33,150 nucleotides of DNA, from NCBI GenBank assembly GCA_964428895.1, contig CAYRZU010000033.1, positions 1-33,150 of the forward strand. Reading direction: 5' to 3'. The notes beneath the pieces were generated by a model. It ran no database searches. It saw only the letters and a program-made list of their open reading frames with translations, and was not told the origin of the DNA. Positions within the stretch are counted from its first letter, which is position 1. The number at the start of each line of letters is the position of its first letter. The position numbers and the translations under genes are program-made. This document shows positions 8,167 to 15,494 of the stretch, piece by piece. The stretch comes from HyVt-337 sp964428895. Lineage in GTDB: Bacteria > Planctomycetota > Phycisphaerae > SM23-33.

Positions 8167-8436
8167 CTACTTCCGAAGCCCCAGTTTCTCAATCAGCTGC
8201 TTGTAGCGCTGGGGGGAGGTGTTGGACAGGTACTTCAGCAGGCTGTTACGCTTGCCGACCATCTTCAGCAGGCCTCGCCGCGAGGCGTGGTCCTTCTTGT
8301 GGGTCTGTAAGTGACCGGTCAGATGGTTAATCCGCGCCGTCAGGAGCGCCACCTGAATTTCCGGGCACCCGGTGTCAGCGTCGTGCTGCTGGTGTTCCTG
8401 CACAATCGTTTTCTTGTCCACTACCGTCCGTTCCAT
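8167..8436 (-). CDS. rpsO: 30S ribosomal protein S15
   Basis: S15 is a primary binder of the central domain of 16S rRNA. Starting at 8436 the protein is 89 residues, the usual family length. Characteristic stretches are 'DTGCPEIQVALLTARINHLT', 'HKKDHASRRGLLKMVGKRN' and the C-terminus 'RYKQLIEKLGLRK'. An in-frame ATG ten codons upstream (8466) would give an unusual N-terminal extension. Neither start has a strong ribosome-binding site, so the choice rests on family length. It lies 230 bases upstream of pnp on the same strand. Confidence 0.96.
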   Translation of the reverse strand: MERTVVDKKTIVQEHQQHDADTGCPEIQVALLTARINHLTGHLQTHKKDHASRRGLLKMVGKRNSLLKYLSNTSPQRYKQLIEKLGLRK

Positions 8437-8627
8437 GCCGTCCACACATTCCAACGAGCGCCGCATCGGCGGTGCAACTGCCTCTGGCTACAGGCGTCTC
8501 TTCGTGTTTGAGTCCCTTAGCGTTTGCCTATGTCTTTTCTTGTCTAAGCTGTAAGCGAGACAAGTTACCTACATCTCGGCTGTTTGGCAAGAGCTTCTTC
8601 ACCGCCAAAGTCGCCGGAGATCGTTTT
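8437..8627 (-). promoter_or_regulatory. rpsO upstream region with a perfect inverted repeat
   Basis: This 191-base stretch is less GC-rich than its surroundings. It contains CTTGTCT (8539-8545) and AGACAAG (8558-8564), a perfect seven-base inverted repeat with a 12-base spacer. A weak promoter-like pair on the minus strand, TTGCCA (8590-8585) and TAACTT (8567-8562) with 17 bases between, would place the repeat at or just after the -10. The repeat could be an operator or an mRNA hairpin. Many bacteria have S15-binding leaders before rpsO, but no known class is recognised here. Confidence 0.35.
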
Positions 8628-9029
8628 TCATTCCGCGGGTTCCTGCTCGACCAGCAGCTTCTTGACGGCTTCGATGAGCTTGTCCATGCGGAACGGCTTG
8701 TTGATGTAGGCGCTGACGCCGAGGCTTTCGGCGTAGCTCTTGTGCCGCATGCCCTGATTGCCCGTGATCATGATGATGAAGGGCTTGTCGGTGCGTTTCT
8801 TGCCGCGTTTGAGTTTCTCCATGACCAGGAAGCCGCTGCGTTTGGGCAGCATCATATCCAGCACGACGAGGTCCGGCGAGGCCTCCTCGGCCTGCTGGAG
8901 GGCGGTGTTGCCGTCGCTGGCGGTGACAATGGTGGCGCCCATCTCCGAGAGCATGGTTTCCATCGACGTCAGGATGTCGCGGTCGTCGTCGACCAGCAGC
9001 AATGTCTTGCCTTCAAGTTCGCCTGCCAT
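8628..9029 (-). CDS. single-domain response regulator (CheY-like receiver)
   Basis: A 133-residue receiver with no output domain. Acidic pocket residues Asp14 and Asp15 ('LLVDDDRD'), phospho-acceptor Asp58 ('VVLDMMLPKRSG'), Thr89 ('IIMITG') and Lys111 ('YINKPF') are all present, so it should be phosphorylated normally. A basic stretch 'KLKRGKKRTDKP' (72-83) lies in the alpha3-beta4 connection. The start at 9029 is supported by AGGAG eight bases upstream; the frame continues 34 codons further up without family similarity. No kinase gene is adjacent; the nearest is at 4443-5231 and already has a partner. Such proteins pass phosphate on or bind a target directly; the target is unknown. Confidence 0.9.
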   Translation of the reverse strand: MAGELEGKTLLLVDDDRDILTSMETMLSEMGATIVTASDGNTALQQAEEASPDLVVLDMMLPKRSGFLVMEKLKRGKKRTDKPFIIMITGNQGMRHKSYAESLGVSAYINKPFRMDKLIEAVKKLLVEQEPAE

Positions 9030-9156
9030 GTCGAGAACTCCTGTTTGGAATGAGAATCCAGGGAAGCTTACCCCACCCATTGATGAACCACTCAAGCGGT
9101 CTATGGTAGCGGGTCGCCGCGGCGGCGTCAACCGCCAAAGGCCCCCCGGGCCGGGG

Positions 9157-9627
9157 CTACAAGCCGGGGTCGGCGAGGTCTTCGCGGCCGAGCAAGGTCA
9201 GCCCGTGTCGGGTCAGGAGGTGGCTGGCCAATACGTCGTCATCGACGTGGACGGCCATGACCGAATGGCCCTGCCGTTGGATCGTCAGCGGGTAGGCGAA
9301 GACCAGGTTGATCTCGGCCCGCATCAACAGCTCGGTGATCTGCGAGAGGGTGTCTTCGGATTCCAGGACCGCCAGCAGGACCATGCTCTCGGTATAGGGG
9401 ATGCCGCGTTGGGCGAGCTTTTCGCGGGCCTTGTTGGGGTCATCGGTGACGACCCGGAGCACGGACCAATCGCAGGAGTCGACAATGGAGCAGCCCAGCA
9501 GGGAAATGTCGTTTTCGCGCAGCAGCGTCAGCAGGTCTCGGAGCTGGCCCACGCGGTTGGCCAGGAAAATGCTGAACTGGATGCTGAAGGGCTCTTCGTG
9601 TGCTCGTTCGGTCTTGTAGATGGGCAT
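9157..9627 (-). CDS. tandem ACT-domain protein
   Basis: A 156-residue soluble protein made of two ACT-like domains. The first (about 14-80) contains 'FLANRVGQLRDLLTLLREND', whose N-R-x-G-x-L pattern is a classic ACT signature. The second (about 82-150) contains 'LLAVLESEDTLSQITELL'. ACT domains bind amino acids or similar small ligands and regulate metabolic enzymes. No catalytic domain is present, so this is a stand-alone regulatory protein; the ligand cannot be predicted. Its start codon is seven bases after a perfect TATAAT, and no ribosome-binding site fits between, so the mRNA may be leaderless. Confidence 0.85.
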   Translation of the reverse strand: MPIYKTERAHEEPFSIQFSIFLANRVGQLRDLLTLLRENDISLLGCSIVDSCDWSVLRVVTDDPNKAREKLAQRGIPYTESMVLLAVLESEDTLSQITELLMRAEINLVFAYPLTIQRQGHSVMAVHVDDDVLASHLLTRHGLTLLGREDLADPGL

Positions 9628-9634
9628 GAGGGCT

Positions 9635-9663
9635 ATTATAGGATGCGCCGGCGGCGGGTCACC
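9635..9663 (-). promoter_or_regulatory. promoter for the ACT gene, probably giving a leaderless mRNA
   Basis: A perfect TATAAT occupies 9640-9635 on the minus strand, and TGGTGA lies 18 bases upstream as a poor -35. Only seven bases separate the -10 from the ATG at 9627, so transcription would begin at or within a base or two of the start codon. Confidence 0.55.
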
Positions 9664-9698
9664 AGCAAAACCGGGCCGCAGCCCGGGCGAAAATGCAC

Positions 9699-9728
9699 TT
9701 GCTCCGGTTCATGTGCGTCATCCATACT
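9699..9728 (+). promoter_or_regulatory. candidate divergent promoter for the PEGA lipoprotein
   Basis: TTGCTC (9699-9704) and CATACT (9723-9728) are 18 bases apart, matching the consensus at three and four of six positions. The ATG at 9738 is nine bases beyond the -10, which would leave almost no leader. No ribosome-binding site is visible in front of that ATG. Confidence 0.35.
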
Positions 9729-9737
9729 CTACCGACC

Positions 9738-10142
9738 ATGATGACCCGGATTCTCATACTGTGCGTCCTGACAGCGCTGGCGGCGTCGGCCGGCTGTGTC
9801 GAACGAGAGATGACCATCACCTCCGAACCGGAAGGGGCCTTGGTCTATATCTCCGACGTCGAGATCGGCCGGACTCCCGTGACCATCCCGTTCACCTGGT
9901 ACGGCGACTACGAGATCATCCTTCGCCTGGAAGGTTACGAGACGCTCAAGACCAGTCGCGACATCACCCCGCCGTGGTATGAAATCCCGCCGGCGGACTT
10001 GCTGAGCGAACTGGCCCCGTGGACCTATCGCGACGAGCGGTTCCTGCATTTCGTGCTGGAACGGTATGAGGGGTTGGACAAGGACGAATTGCTCGAGCGG
10101 GCCGAGGAGCTACGTCGGCGGAACCTCGAGCCGGTCAAATAG
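9738..10142 (+). CDS. PEGA-domain lipoprotein
   Basis: A protein of 134 residues. A hydrophobic signal ends in the lipobox 'ASAGC' (Cys20), followed by a PEGA domain (about 24-70: 'TITSEPEGALVYISDVEIG', 'TPVTIPF', 'YEIILRLEGYETL'). PEGA domains are small beta domains of surface or periplasmic proteins, thought to take part in binding. The remainder is charged and helical ('DKDELLERAEELRRRN'). The frame is open from 9693, but that would place the signal peptide internally and overlap the proposed promoter, so 9738 is preferred. It converges on the next gene with only five bases between the stops. Confidence 0.85.
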   Translation: MMTRILILCVLTALAASAGCVEREMTITSEPEGALVYISDVEIGRTPVTIPFTWYGDYEIILRLEGYETLKTSRDITPPWYEIPPADLLSELAPWTYRDERFLHFVLERYEGLDKDELLERAEELRRRNLEPVK

Positions 10143-10147
10143 GGCCG

Positions 10148-11107
10148 CTAGGGATGGTCGGCCGTGGGGGCCGGGGGCGCCTCGATGCCCCGTTCAATGG
10201 CCTGGAGCGACTCGGCCCGAATGCGATCCAGCAGCGGCGCGGGGTCGCCGTAGATCTTGGTGATGATGCCCGAGCCGTACTGGTTCATTTCCGCCCCGCC
10301 TGGGCCGCCGAAAATAACGGTCATCATCTGACCTTTGGCGTCGAACAAGGTGGTGGACCTGTGCCCCAGTTCGGTTTCCGCGGTGTCGGCCTGAACCGCG
10401 TAGTAGGTCCCGGGCCGCCGGCGGTGCTGCTTGTAGGCGTTCCGCATGGTCAGGGTGAAGAAACGCGGGGCGTCGCCTTGGGGCGGGATGCTGTTGACGA
10501 TCATACGGAACCGGGCCGGCTCGTCCTGGTTGGCGAGGATCCGAGTGGCCATTTCCATGGTGCCTTCGGGGAGGTAGTTGGCCGGGACCTCGGCGTTGGA
10601 CTGGTAGACCCGGCCGTCCACGAGCTGGCTTGCCTGGACGCGGCCGCCGGACAGAACGATCGACGTTGTGGCAACGACGCGACACTCACTTCCCACGACA
10701 TGGACTTCTCCGGCGTCGTAGCGCCCTTCGGAGGCGCCGCCGTTGAGCACCCATCGTTCCCAGACGCCTTCCAGCTTCGACCGATCATGAGGATCGTCTT
10801 TGGCCGGGGTGACCGTTACGTTCAAGCCCATGGCGCCGCCGACATCGGGGCGAGGGCCGGTGTCGATGACGTGCCAGCCAAGGGGGGCGCCGTCGGCCTG
10901 CATCAGGAACCACCGCGTGGTTGGCTTGCGAATGAACTGGCCCAGTCCCTTCTGGCGGATCTCGGCGACGACGGCCTCGCCGTTTCGCTCGGCGCTGGTG
11001 CGGAGGTCGTGCACGTAAAAGGCCGCCGCAGCCACACAGACCACCAGTACCACCCCCAGCACGATCGCCCGGATAACGACAATCCTTTTTGGTGAATCAG
11101 TTGTCAT
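10148..11107 (-). CDS. membrane-anchored protein of unknown function
   Basis: A protein of 319 residues that I do not recognise. One N-terminal membrane segment (about 9-30, 'VVIRAIVLGVVLVVCVAAAA') is followed by a large, presumably periplasmic, beta-rich domain with few charged clusters and no cysteine pair that would suggest disulfides. The C-terminus is proline-rich ('EAPPAPTADHP'). No catalytic motif stands out. Its ATG (11107-11105) overlaps the ATG of lnt on the other strand (CATG), and AGGAT lies upstream of it inside the lnt coding region. It converges with the PEGA lipoprotein gene. Confidence 0.75.
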   Translation of the reverse strand: MTTDSPKRIVVIRAIVLGVVLVVCVAAAAFYVHDLRTSAERNGEAVVAEIRQKGLGQFIRKPTTRWFLMQADGAPLGWHVIDTGPRPDVGGAMGLNVTVTPAKDDPHDRSKLEGVWERWVLNGGASEGRYDAGEVHVVGSECRVVATTSIVLSGGRVQASQLVDGRVYQSNAEVPANYLPEGTMEMATRILANQDEPARFRMIVNSIPPQGDAPRFFTLTMRNAYKQHRRRPGTYYAVQADTAETELGHRSTTLFDAKGQMMTVIFGGPGGAEMNQYGSGIITKIYGDPAPLLDRIRAESLQAIERGIEAPPAPTADHP

Positions 11108-13013
11108 GTGGCGTCATCCTACGTTCAATATGTCCGCGATGCAAAGGGCGCAACAAAAGACCGGGCCGTCCGTGGGCTCTGCCGACTCCGCCGGCGCCCG
11201 GACGATCCGGCTGGGCCGATGGTGGGCGATGGCGACGCTGGGTGGGCTGACCGTTGGGATGCTGACGCTGTGTTTCGCCCCGTGGGGCCACTGGCCGCTG
11301 GCGTATGTGGCGCTGGCGCCATTGGCAGTCGCGGTGGCGATGGCCCGACGGGGCCGGTCGGCGCTGCTGACGGCTGCGGCGGCGGGGTTGGTTTACTGGC
11401 TGGTGAATTTGTACTGGCTGACGTGGGTGACGCCCCTGGGCTACGGTGCGGCGTGCGTGTACCTGTGCTTGTTCTGGCTGGCGGCGGCGGTGATGCTTCG
11501 GCCCATGCTCCGGCGGGGATGGCCGGCGTGGCTGGCTGTGCCGCTGGTGTGGGTGGGGTTGGAGTACCTCCGGGCCTTCGGCGTGGGATTCCCCTGGAAC
11601 TACCTGGCCCACAGTCAATACGCCCGAACGCCGCTAATTCAGATTGCCGATCTGACGGGCCAGTACGGTCTGTCCTTCGCGGTGGGAATGGTCAACGGGT
11701 TGGTGGTTGATGTCGCGTTGGGCCGGCTGGGCCCGGAGTGGCTGGTCGTTCGGCGCCGACGGATTGTTGTCGGCGCGGCAGCCTGTGCGGTGGTGTTCGT
11801 GGGGATTGTGGGCTACGGCGCCTTCCGACTGGGGCAGGAAACTCACAGCCCCGGCCCGCGGGTGGGCATTGTCCAGCGGGCGATCCCGACCTCGCTGGTC
11901 GGGCCCAACAAGTCGTTGGAGGAGATGCTCCAGGAGCATTTGATCGCCAGCACCGCCTTCAGGGACGGCGACTGCGACTTGCTGATCTGGCCGGAGACGA
12001 TTCTGCCGATCAGCATGAACCCGGAAATCCTGGAAGCCGACGTGGCGGGGATGGACGGCGAACGCCTCGCCGGTCTGGTCCATGCCTTCCGGTGGGTGTT
12101 CCTCCAGGATCCAGGCATTCCCGAAGCCCAGCGCCGGAAGGAACTGGCCGCTTATATTGACTACCTTCGCAAATGGGCGGGCATGGTGGAGCGCATCTCG
12201 CAAGGGCTGGATTGCCCGGTCCTGGCGGGCGGATCGACACTCCATTACCAAGGCGAGCCCCACAACGAATGGGTGCTCCGCAACAGCGCCTTGTGGTTCG
12301 ATCGCAGTTGGCGGGCCGAGCGAATCTACTCCAAGATGCACCCGGTACCTTTCAGCGAATACGTGCCCATGAAGTACACGTATCGTCCGGTGTACCGCCT
12401 CTTGCGGCGGTTCGTGCCCGAGCAGATGGTCCAGGTGGACCCCGGGCGCCAGTGGACTCGGTTTGAACTGGCCGCGCCGGACGGCCCGGTGGGGGTCGCG
12501 GCTCCGATCTGCTACGAGGGCACCTTCGCCCGGCTGTGCCGGCACATGGTGATGGATGACGGGCGCAAGGTGGTCGGCATTTTGGCGAACCTGTCCAACG
12601 ACGGTTGGTTTGTCACGCCGCCGCCGGACCCACAGAAGCTTTCAGCCGAACATGCCCAGCACCTGGCGTCGTATTGTTTCCGGGCAGTGGAGAATCGCGT
12701 GGCGGTCTTGCGGGCGGTTAACACCGGCATCAGCGCGTCGATCGATTCGGACGGCCGAATCGTGGCGATGCTGGCCGGTCGACCGGGCACGGGGCCCGGC
12801 TCGGTCATGCAGACGGGCCGCCTGTGGCTGACCGATTCGGACGCCGGCGACCGCGCCGGGCTGACGGTCGGTCCACGCGTACTTGTGGACAGCCGCGTCA
12901 GCGTGTACAGTCAAGTCGGCGATGTGTTCGCCGTAAGCGTGTTGGTGGTCGCAGTGTTGGCGACCGGTTGGGCGTGCTTACGGCGACACACGGGCCTTGA
13001 GGACAAGCCATGA
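11106..13013 (+). CDS. lnt: apolipoprotein N-acyltransferase
   Basis: Lnt adds the third acyl chain to the N-terminal cysteine of lipoproteins in the inner membrane. The N-terminal part (to about 245) has several membrane segments, including 'TLCFAPWGHWPLAYVALAPL'. A nitrilase-like domain follows with the expected triad: Glu297 in 'WPETILP', Lys410 in 'YSKMHPVPFSEYVP' and Cys469 in 'APICYEGTF'. 'NLSNDGWF' is also typical. A final membrane segment near 'VFAVSVLVVAVLATGWACL' closes the protein. At 635 residues it is longer than the roughly 510 of E. coli, mostly from an insertion between Glu297 and Lys410. The start has GGTGA nine bases upstream; in-frame ATGs at 11130 and 11139 lack such a site. 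Its stop overlaps the next start (ATGA). Confidence 0.96.
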   Translation: MWRHPTFNMSAMQRAQQKTGPSVGSADSAGARTIRLGRWWAMATLGGLTVGMLTLCFAPWGHWPLAYVALAPLAVAVAMARRGRSALLTAAAAGLVYWLVNLYWLTWVTPLGYGAACVYLCLFWLAAAVMLRPMLRRGWPAWLAVPLVWVGLEYLRAFGVGFPWNYLAHSQYARTPLIQIADLTGQYGLSFAVGMVNGLVVDVALGRLGPEWLVVRRRRIVVGAAACAVVFVGIVGYGAFRLGQETHSPGPRVGIVQRAIPTSLVGPNKSLEEMLQEHLIASTAFRDGDCDLLIWPETILPISMNPEILEADVAGMDGERLAGLVHAFRWVFLQDPGIPEAQRRKELAAYIDYLRKWAGMVERISQGLDCPVLAGGSTLHYQGEPHNEWVLRNSALWFDRSWRAERIYSKMHPVPFSEYVPMKYTYRPVYRLLRRFVPEQMVQVDPGRQWTRFELAAPDGPVGVAAPICYEGTFARLCRHMVMDDGRKVVGILANLSNDGWFVTPPPDPQKLSAEHAQHLASYCFRAVENRVAVLRAVNTGISASIDSDGRIVAMLAGRPGTGPGSVMQTGRLWLTDSDAGDRAGLTVGPRVLVDSRVSVYSQVGDVFAVSVLVVAVLATGWACLRRHTGLEDKP

Positions 13014-14074
13014 GAACGGATTATCGAACGGCGGCATGGATGCTGGGGTTGATCCTGGCTTTGGGGGCCGGCTGCGAGCACAACAAACTGACCGTCTCGG
13101 CGGTCGATCCCTACCGGGCCAAGGCCCGGGCCGAGAACGTCCTGCTGGCCGCGGCCGAGGATCCCGACGCCGTGACGCGGACCAACGCGATGGAAGCGTT
13201 GGCGGTGACGTTCGACCAGCGGGCGGGCGATGTCATGCTCAAGGCGTTGGATGACGAGTCGCCGATGGTGCGTTTCGCCGCAGCGATGGGTCTGGGGGAC
13301 GTTCAGTATGAACCCGCCCGGGAAGCCTTCCGAACCCGATTGGCCGATCCGGAGGCCGACCCCATCTTCCAGTGCGCCGCCATTTACGGGCTGGATCGGC
13401 TCGGCGACACCGAATACCACTGGCGGCTGGGGCACTTCATTCTCGATCCGGACAAGTGGTTACGCGCCAACGCGGCTCTGGTGATGGGCAAGATCGGGCA
13501 CCGCTCGGCAATCCCTCGTCTCAAGGAGATCCTTTCCGACGAGAAGGACGAGACGGTGCAGATCAATATCATCGAATCGTTGGCGTCGCTGGGGGACGTT
13601 CAGGCGGCCAAGCGATTGGAAGGGTACGTTCGGCTTCCCTTCGTCGACCAGCAGTTGGTCGCGATTCGAGCGCTGGCGCGACTCGACCCGGAAGGGGCCG
13701 AGTCGGTCTTGCTGGAAAAACTGTGGGATTCGGAGTCGCCCCGCGTGAAGGCGGCCGCGGCGGGGGGACTGGCCCGGATGGGCTCCTATGAGGACGACGG
13801 GTACGAGTTGTGCATCGATGCGCTGCACAGGCCGGCGAAGATCCTCGAAGAGGCCTTCCCCCAGTCGGTGATCCCCGCCCACCACGCTGCTTCGCTGCAG
13901 CAGATTGCGGCGATCTCCCTGGGTTGGTATAACCGTCCCGAGGCCGTGGACCATCTGTACACGCTGTTGGCAGATGAGAACGGGTCGGTGCGAGTGGCGT
14001 CGGCGATGAGCATCCTATTGCTCTTGGAAGACTACGACCCGTCAGCGCCGCCGGCGATAGGTGAAATCGACTAA
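13010..14074 (+). CDS. HEAT-repeat lipoprotein
   Basis: A protein of 354 residues with a lipoprotein-like signal ('LILALGAGC', Cys22). About seven HEAT-like helical repeats fill the rest; examples are 'DAVTRTNAMEALAVTFDQRA', 'SPMVRFAAAMGLGDVQ', 'RANAALVMGKIGHRSAIPRL', 'ETVQINIIESLASLGDVQAA' and 'SPRVKAAAAGGLARMGS'. Such solenoids bind proteins; the partner is unknown. The lipobox has Gly at -3 where Leu is usual, so lipidation is likely but not certain. The ATG overlaps the lnt stop by four bases, which indicates translational coupling to the enzyme that would mature it. Confidence 0.87.
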   Translation: MRTDYRTAAWMLGLILALGAGCEHNKLTVSAVDPYRAKARAENVLLAAAEDPDAVTRTNAMEALAVTFDQRAGDVMLKALDDESPMVRFAAAMGLGDVQYEPAREAFRTRLADPEADPIFQCAAIYGLDRLGDTEYHWRLGHFILDPDKWLRANAALVMGKIGHRSAIPRLKEILSDEKDETVQINIIESLASLGDVQAAKRLEGYVRLPFVDQQLVAIRALARLDPEGAESVLLEKLWDSESPRVKAAAAGGLARMGSYEDDGYELCIDALHRPAKILEEAFPQSVIPAHHAASLQQIAAISLGWYNRPEAVDHLYTLLADENGSVRVASAMSILLLLEDYDPSAPPAIGEID

Positions 14075-14117
14075 GCCCAATCGGCCCAATGCGCCGATGC
14101 TACTTAACAGCCGTCTG

Positions 14118-14132
14118 GGCCAAGGATTGGCC
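14118..14132. other. short inverted repeat after the HEAT gene
   Basis: GGCCAA and TTGGCC form a perfect six-base-pair stem with a three-base loop, 43 bases past the stop. It directly abuts the -35 of the next promoter and has no T run, so it could be a weak terminator or a protein-binding site. Confidence 0.3.
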
Positions 14133-14160
14133 TTGACGGGTACGTATGGCTGACTAGAAT
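14133..14160 (+). promoter_or_regulatory. promoter of the coiled-coil / mreB operon
   Basis: TTGACG (14133-14138) and TAGAAT (14155-14160) each match the consensus at five of six positions, with a 16-base spacer. The implied leader is about 97 bases and contains AACGCC (14178-14183) and GGCGTT (14194-14199), a six-base-pair hairpin. Confidence 0.65.
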
Positions 14161-14264
14161 CGCACTGGAATGCTGTAAACGCCTATGTACAACGGCGTTG
14201 CGGCGCTGTAGGCCCGGCCCGTGATACCCGCGGACACCGGCGCCCCAGTCGAAGGAGACCACGG

Positions 14265-15125
14265 GTGAACATCCTGACGAAAATCTGCATCGTTCTCTTG
14301 GTTCTGTTGAACGTCTTTGCCGCGGTGGTCTACATCACCAAGCTGAAGACCGACAAGAACTACCGTCTTCTCTATGAAGAAGGTCTCCTGGCCAAGGGCC
14401 AGGCGGAAATGGCCCGCGACAACGCGGATCTGGCCGTCAAGGCTGCCGTTCATGAAATGAACGAGAAGCTCAAGCAGAAGGAGCTGCAATTGCGAGAGGA
14501 GCAGGCTAAGAACGCCACGCTCCAAGAGCAGAACCAGGCGCTCCAGATGCACTTGACCAAGACCGAGGCCAATCGAGACGAGCAGGCCACGGCCCTGGCG
14601 GCCCTCGAGCAGAACCAATCAGAGAGCCAGAAGATTATCGAGGCCCTGGAAGCCCAGCGGACCAGCCTGGACAAGGAAATCGACAAGCAGTTGGTCGAGA
14701 ATGTCTCCCTCCAGGATCTGCTGGCCGACGCCAATCAGCAGATTCAGCGGGATCACGCCGAAAAGCGTGTGCTCCGTGAGCAGTTGGCCCAGCGAGAAGA
14801 AGAAAACGTGGTCCTCATCGAGAAGCTGAAGGGCCTGGGCGTTACCACCCCGACCCAAGACGAGCAGGTGGTTGTCGAGACCCCCGCCGGCACGCTGACC
14901 GCCACCGTCACGGCCATACAGTCTGACGGGCTGGCCAGCATCAACATCGGCAGCGTCCACGGTGTCCGAGACGGCATCGAAATGTTCATCTACCGCGGGG
15001 CCGAGTTCGTGGGCCACCTTCGGATTGAGCAAGTGGACGACACCGAGTCGGCCGGCGTGACCTTCAACATTCGTGAAGGCATGGCCGTTCAGCAGGGCGA
15101 TAGCGTTACGACCAACCTCAGGTAG
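14265..15125 (+). CDS. membrane-anchored coiled-coil protein with a C-terminal beta domain, elongasome candidate
   Basis: A protein of 286 residues, not a named family to my knowledge. A membrane segment (about 5-24, 'TKICIVLLVLLNVFAAVVYI') is followed by a long, Glu/Lys/Gln-rich heptad-like coiled coil (about 44-195; for example 'LKQKELQLREEQAKNATLQE'). The last 85 residues are a predicted beta-barrel-like domain ('GLASINIGSVHGVRDGIEMF', 'VGHLRIEQVD', 'GMAVQQGDSVTTNL'). This order (anchor, coiled coil, beta domain) resembles MreC in outline, yet a separate mreC exists at 19049. The GTG start has GAAGGAG seven bases upstream. It is the first gene of a run that continues with a small membrane protein and mreB, so a role in shape or wall synthesis is likely by context only. 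Confidence 0.82.
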   Translation: MNILTKICIVLLVLLNVFAAVVYITKLKTDKNYRLLYEEGLLAKGQAEMARDNADLAVKAAVHEMNEKLKQKELQLREEQAKNATLQEQNQALQMHLTKTEANRDEQATALAALEQNQSESQKIIEALEAQRTSLDKEIDKQLVENVSLQDLLADANQQIQRDHAEKRVLREQLAQREEENVVLIEKLKGLGVTTPTQDEQVVVETPAGTLTATVTAIQSDGLASINIGSVHGVRDGIEMFIYRGAEFVGHLRIEQVDDTESAGVTFNIREGMAVQQGDSVTTNLR

Positions 15126-15134
15126 GACCGTCCC

Positions 15135-15356
15135 ATGACACAAGCGAATTCGGACCAGCCGGTCATTACCGTCAAGCCGTCACCGGATATTTATACGGTT
15201 TTGCTGATCGTCGGCATTTTAGTGATCGGCGTCTCGGTGGGATTGGTCCTTCACAACCTCCTGACGCCGGCGCAAGAGGGCGGATACGGGCTTGAGTTCA
15301 TGGCGCTGTTTGACGCCAGCAAGCTGCCCGAGGCCATTCGCCCGCCTGCCAACTGA
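15135..15356 (+). CDS. small single-span membrane protein next to mreB
   Basis: A 73-residue protein with a hydrophilic N-terminus, one membrane segment (about 19-43, 'IYTVLLIVGILVIGVSVGLV') and a short C-terminal tail ('LEFMALFDASKLPEAIRPPAN'). No family is recognised. It begins nine bases after the coiled-coil gene, with GGTAGGA upstream of the ATG, so the two are translated from one message. The position before mreB suggests a small elongasome or cytoskeleton accessory protein (inference). Confidence 0.72.
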   Translation: MTQANSDQPVITVKPSPDIYTVLLIVGILVIGVSVGLVLHNLLTPAQEGGYGLEFMALFDASKLPEAIRPPAN

Positions 15357-15375
15357 CGAGCCCACCGGAGGGGTG

Positions 15376-15403
15376 AACGCGGCCCACGCCGGGCGCGTTT
15401 TGG
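15376..15403 (+). terminator. possible weak terminator or attenuator before mreB
   Basis: AACGCG pairs with CGCGTT, extended by three further pairs past a one-base bulge, with a five-base loop (15376-15399). It is followed by TT then GG, so the T tract (TTTT including the stem) is short. It could reduce read-through into mreB. Confidence 0.3.
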
Positions 15404-15447
15404 CTTATGCCGTGCCGGATAAGCTGCCGATGACAAATCTAATAGCT

Positions 15448-15467
15448 CCGGCGTGCGTATGCGCCGG
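15448..15467 (+). other. hairpin in the mreB leader
   Basis: CCGGCG (15448-15453) and CGCCGG (15462-15467) form a perfect stem with an eight-base loop, ending 27 bases before the mreB ATG. It does not cover the weak AGAGGA ribosome-binding site at 15478-15483. Its role is unknown. Confidence 0.3.
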
Positions 15468-15494
15468 GATAACCATTAGAGGACGACCGCCCCT

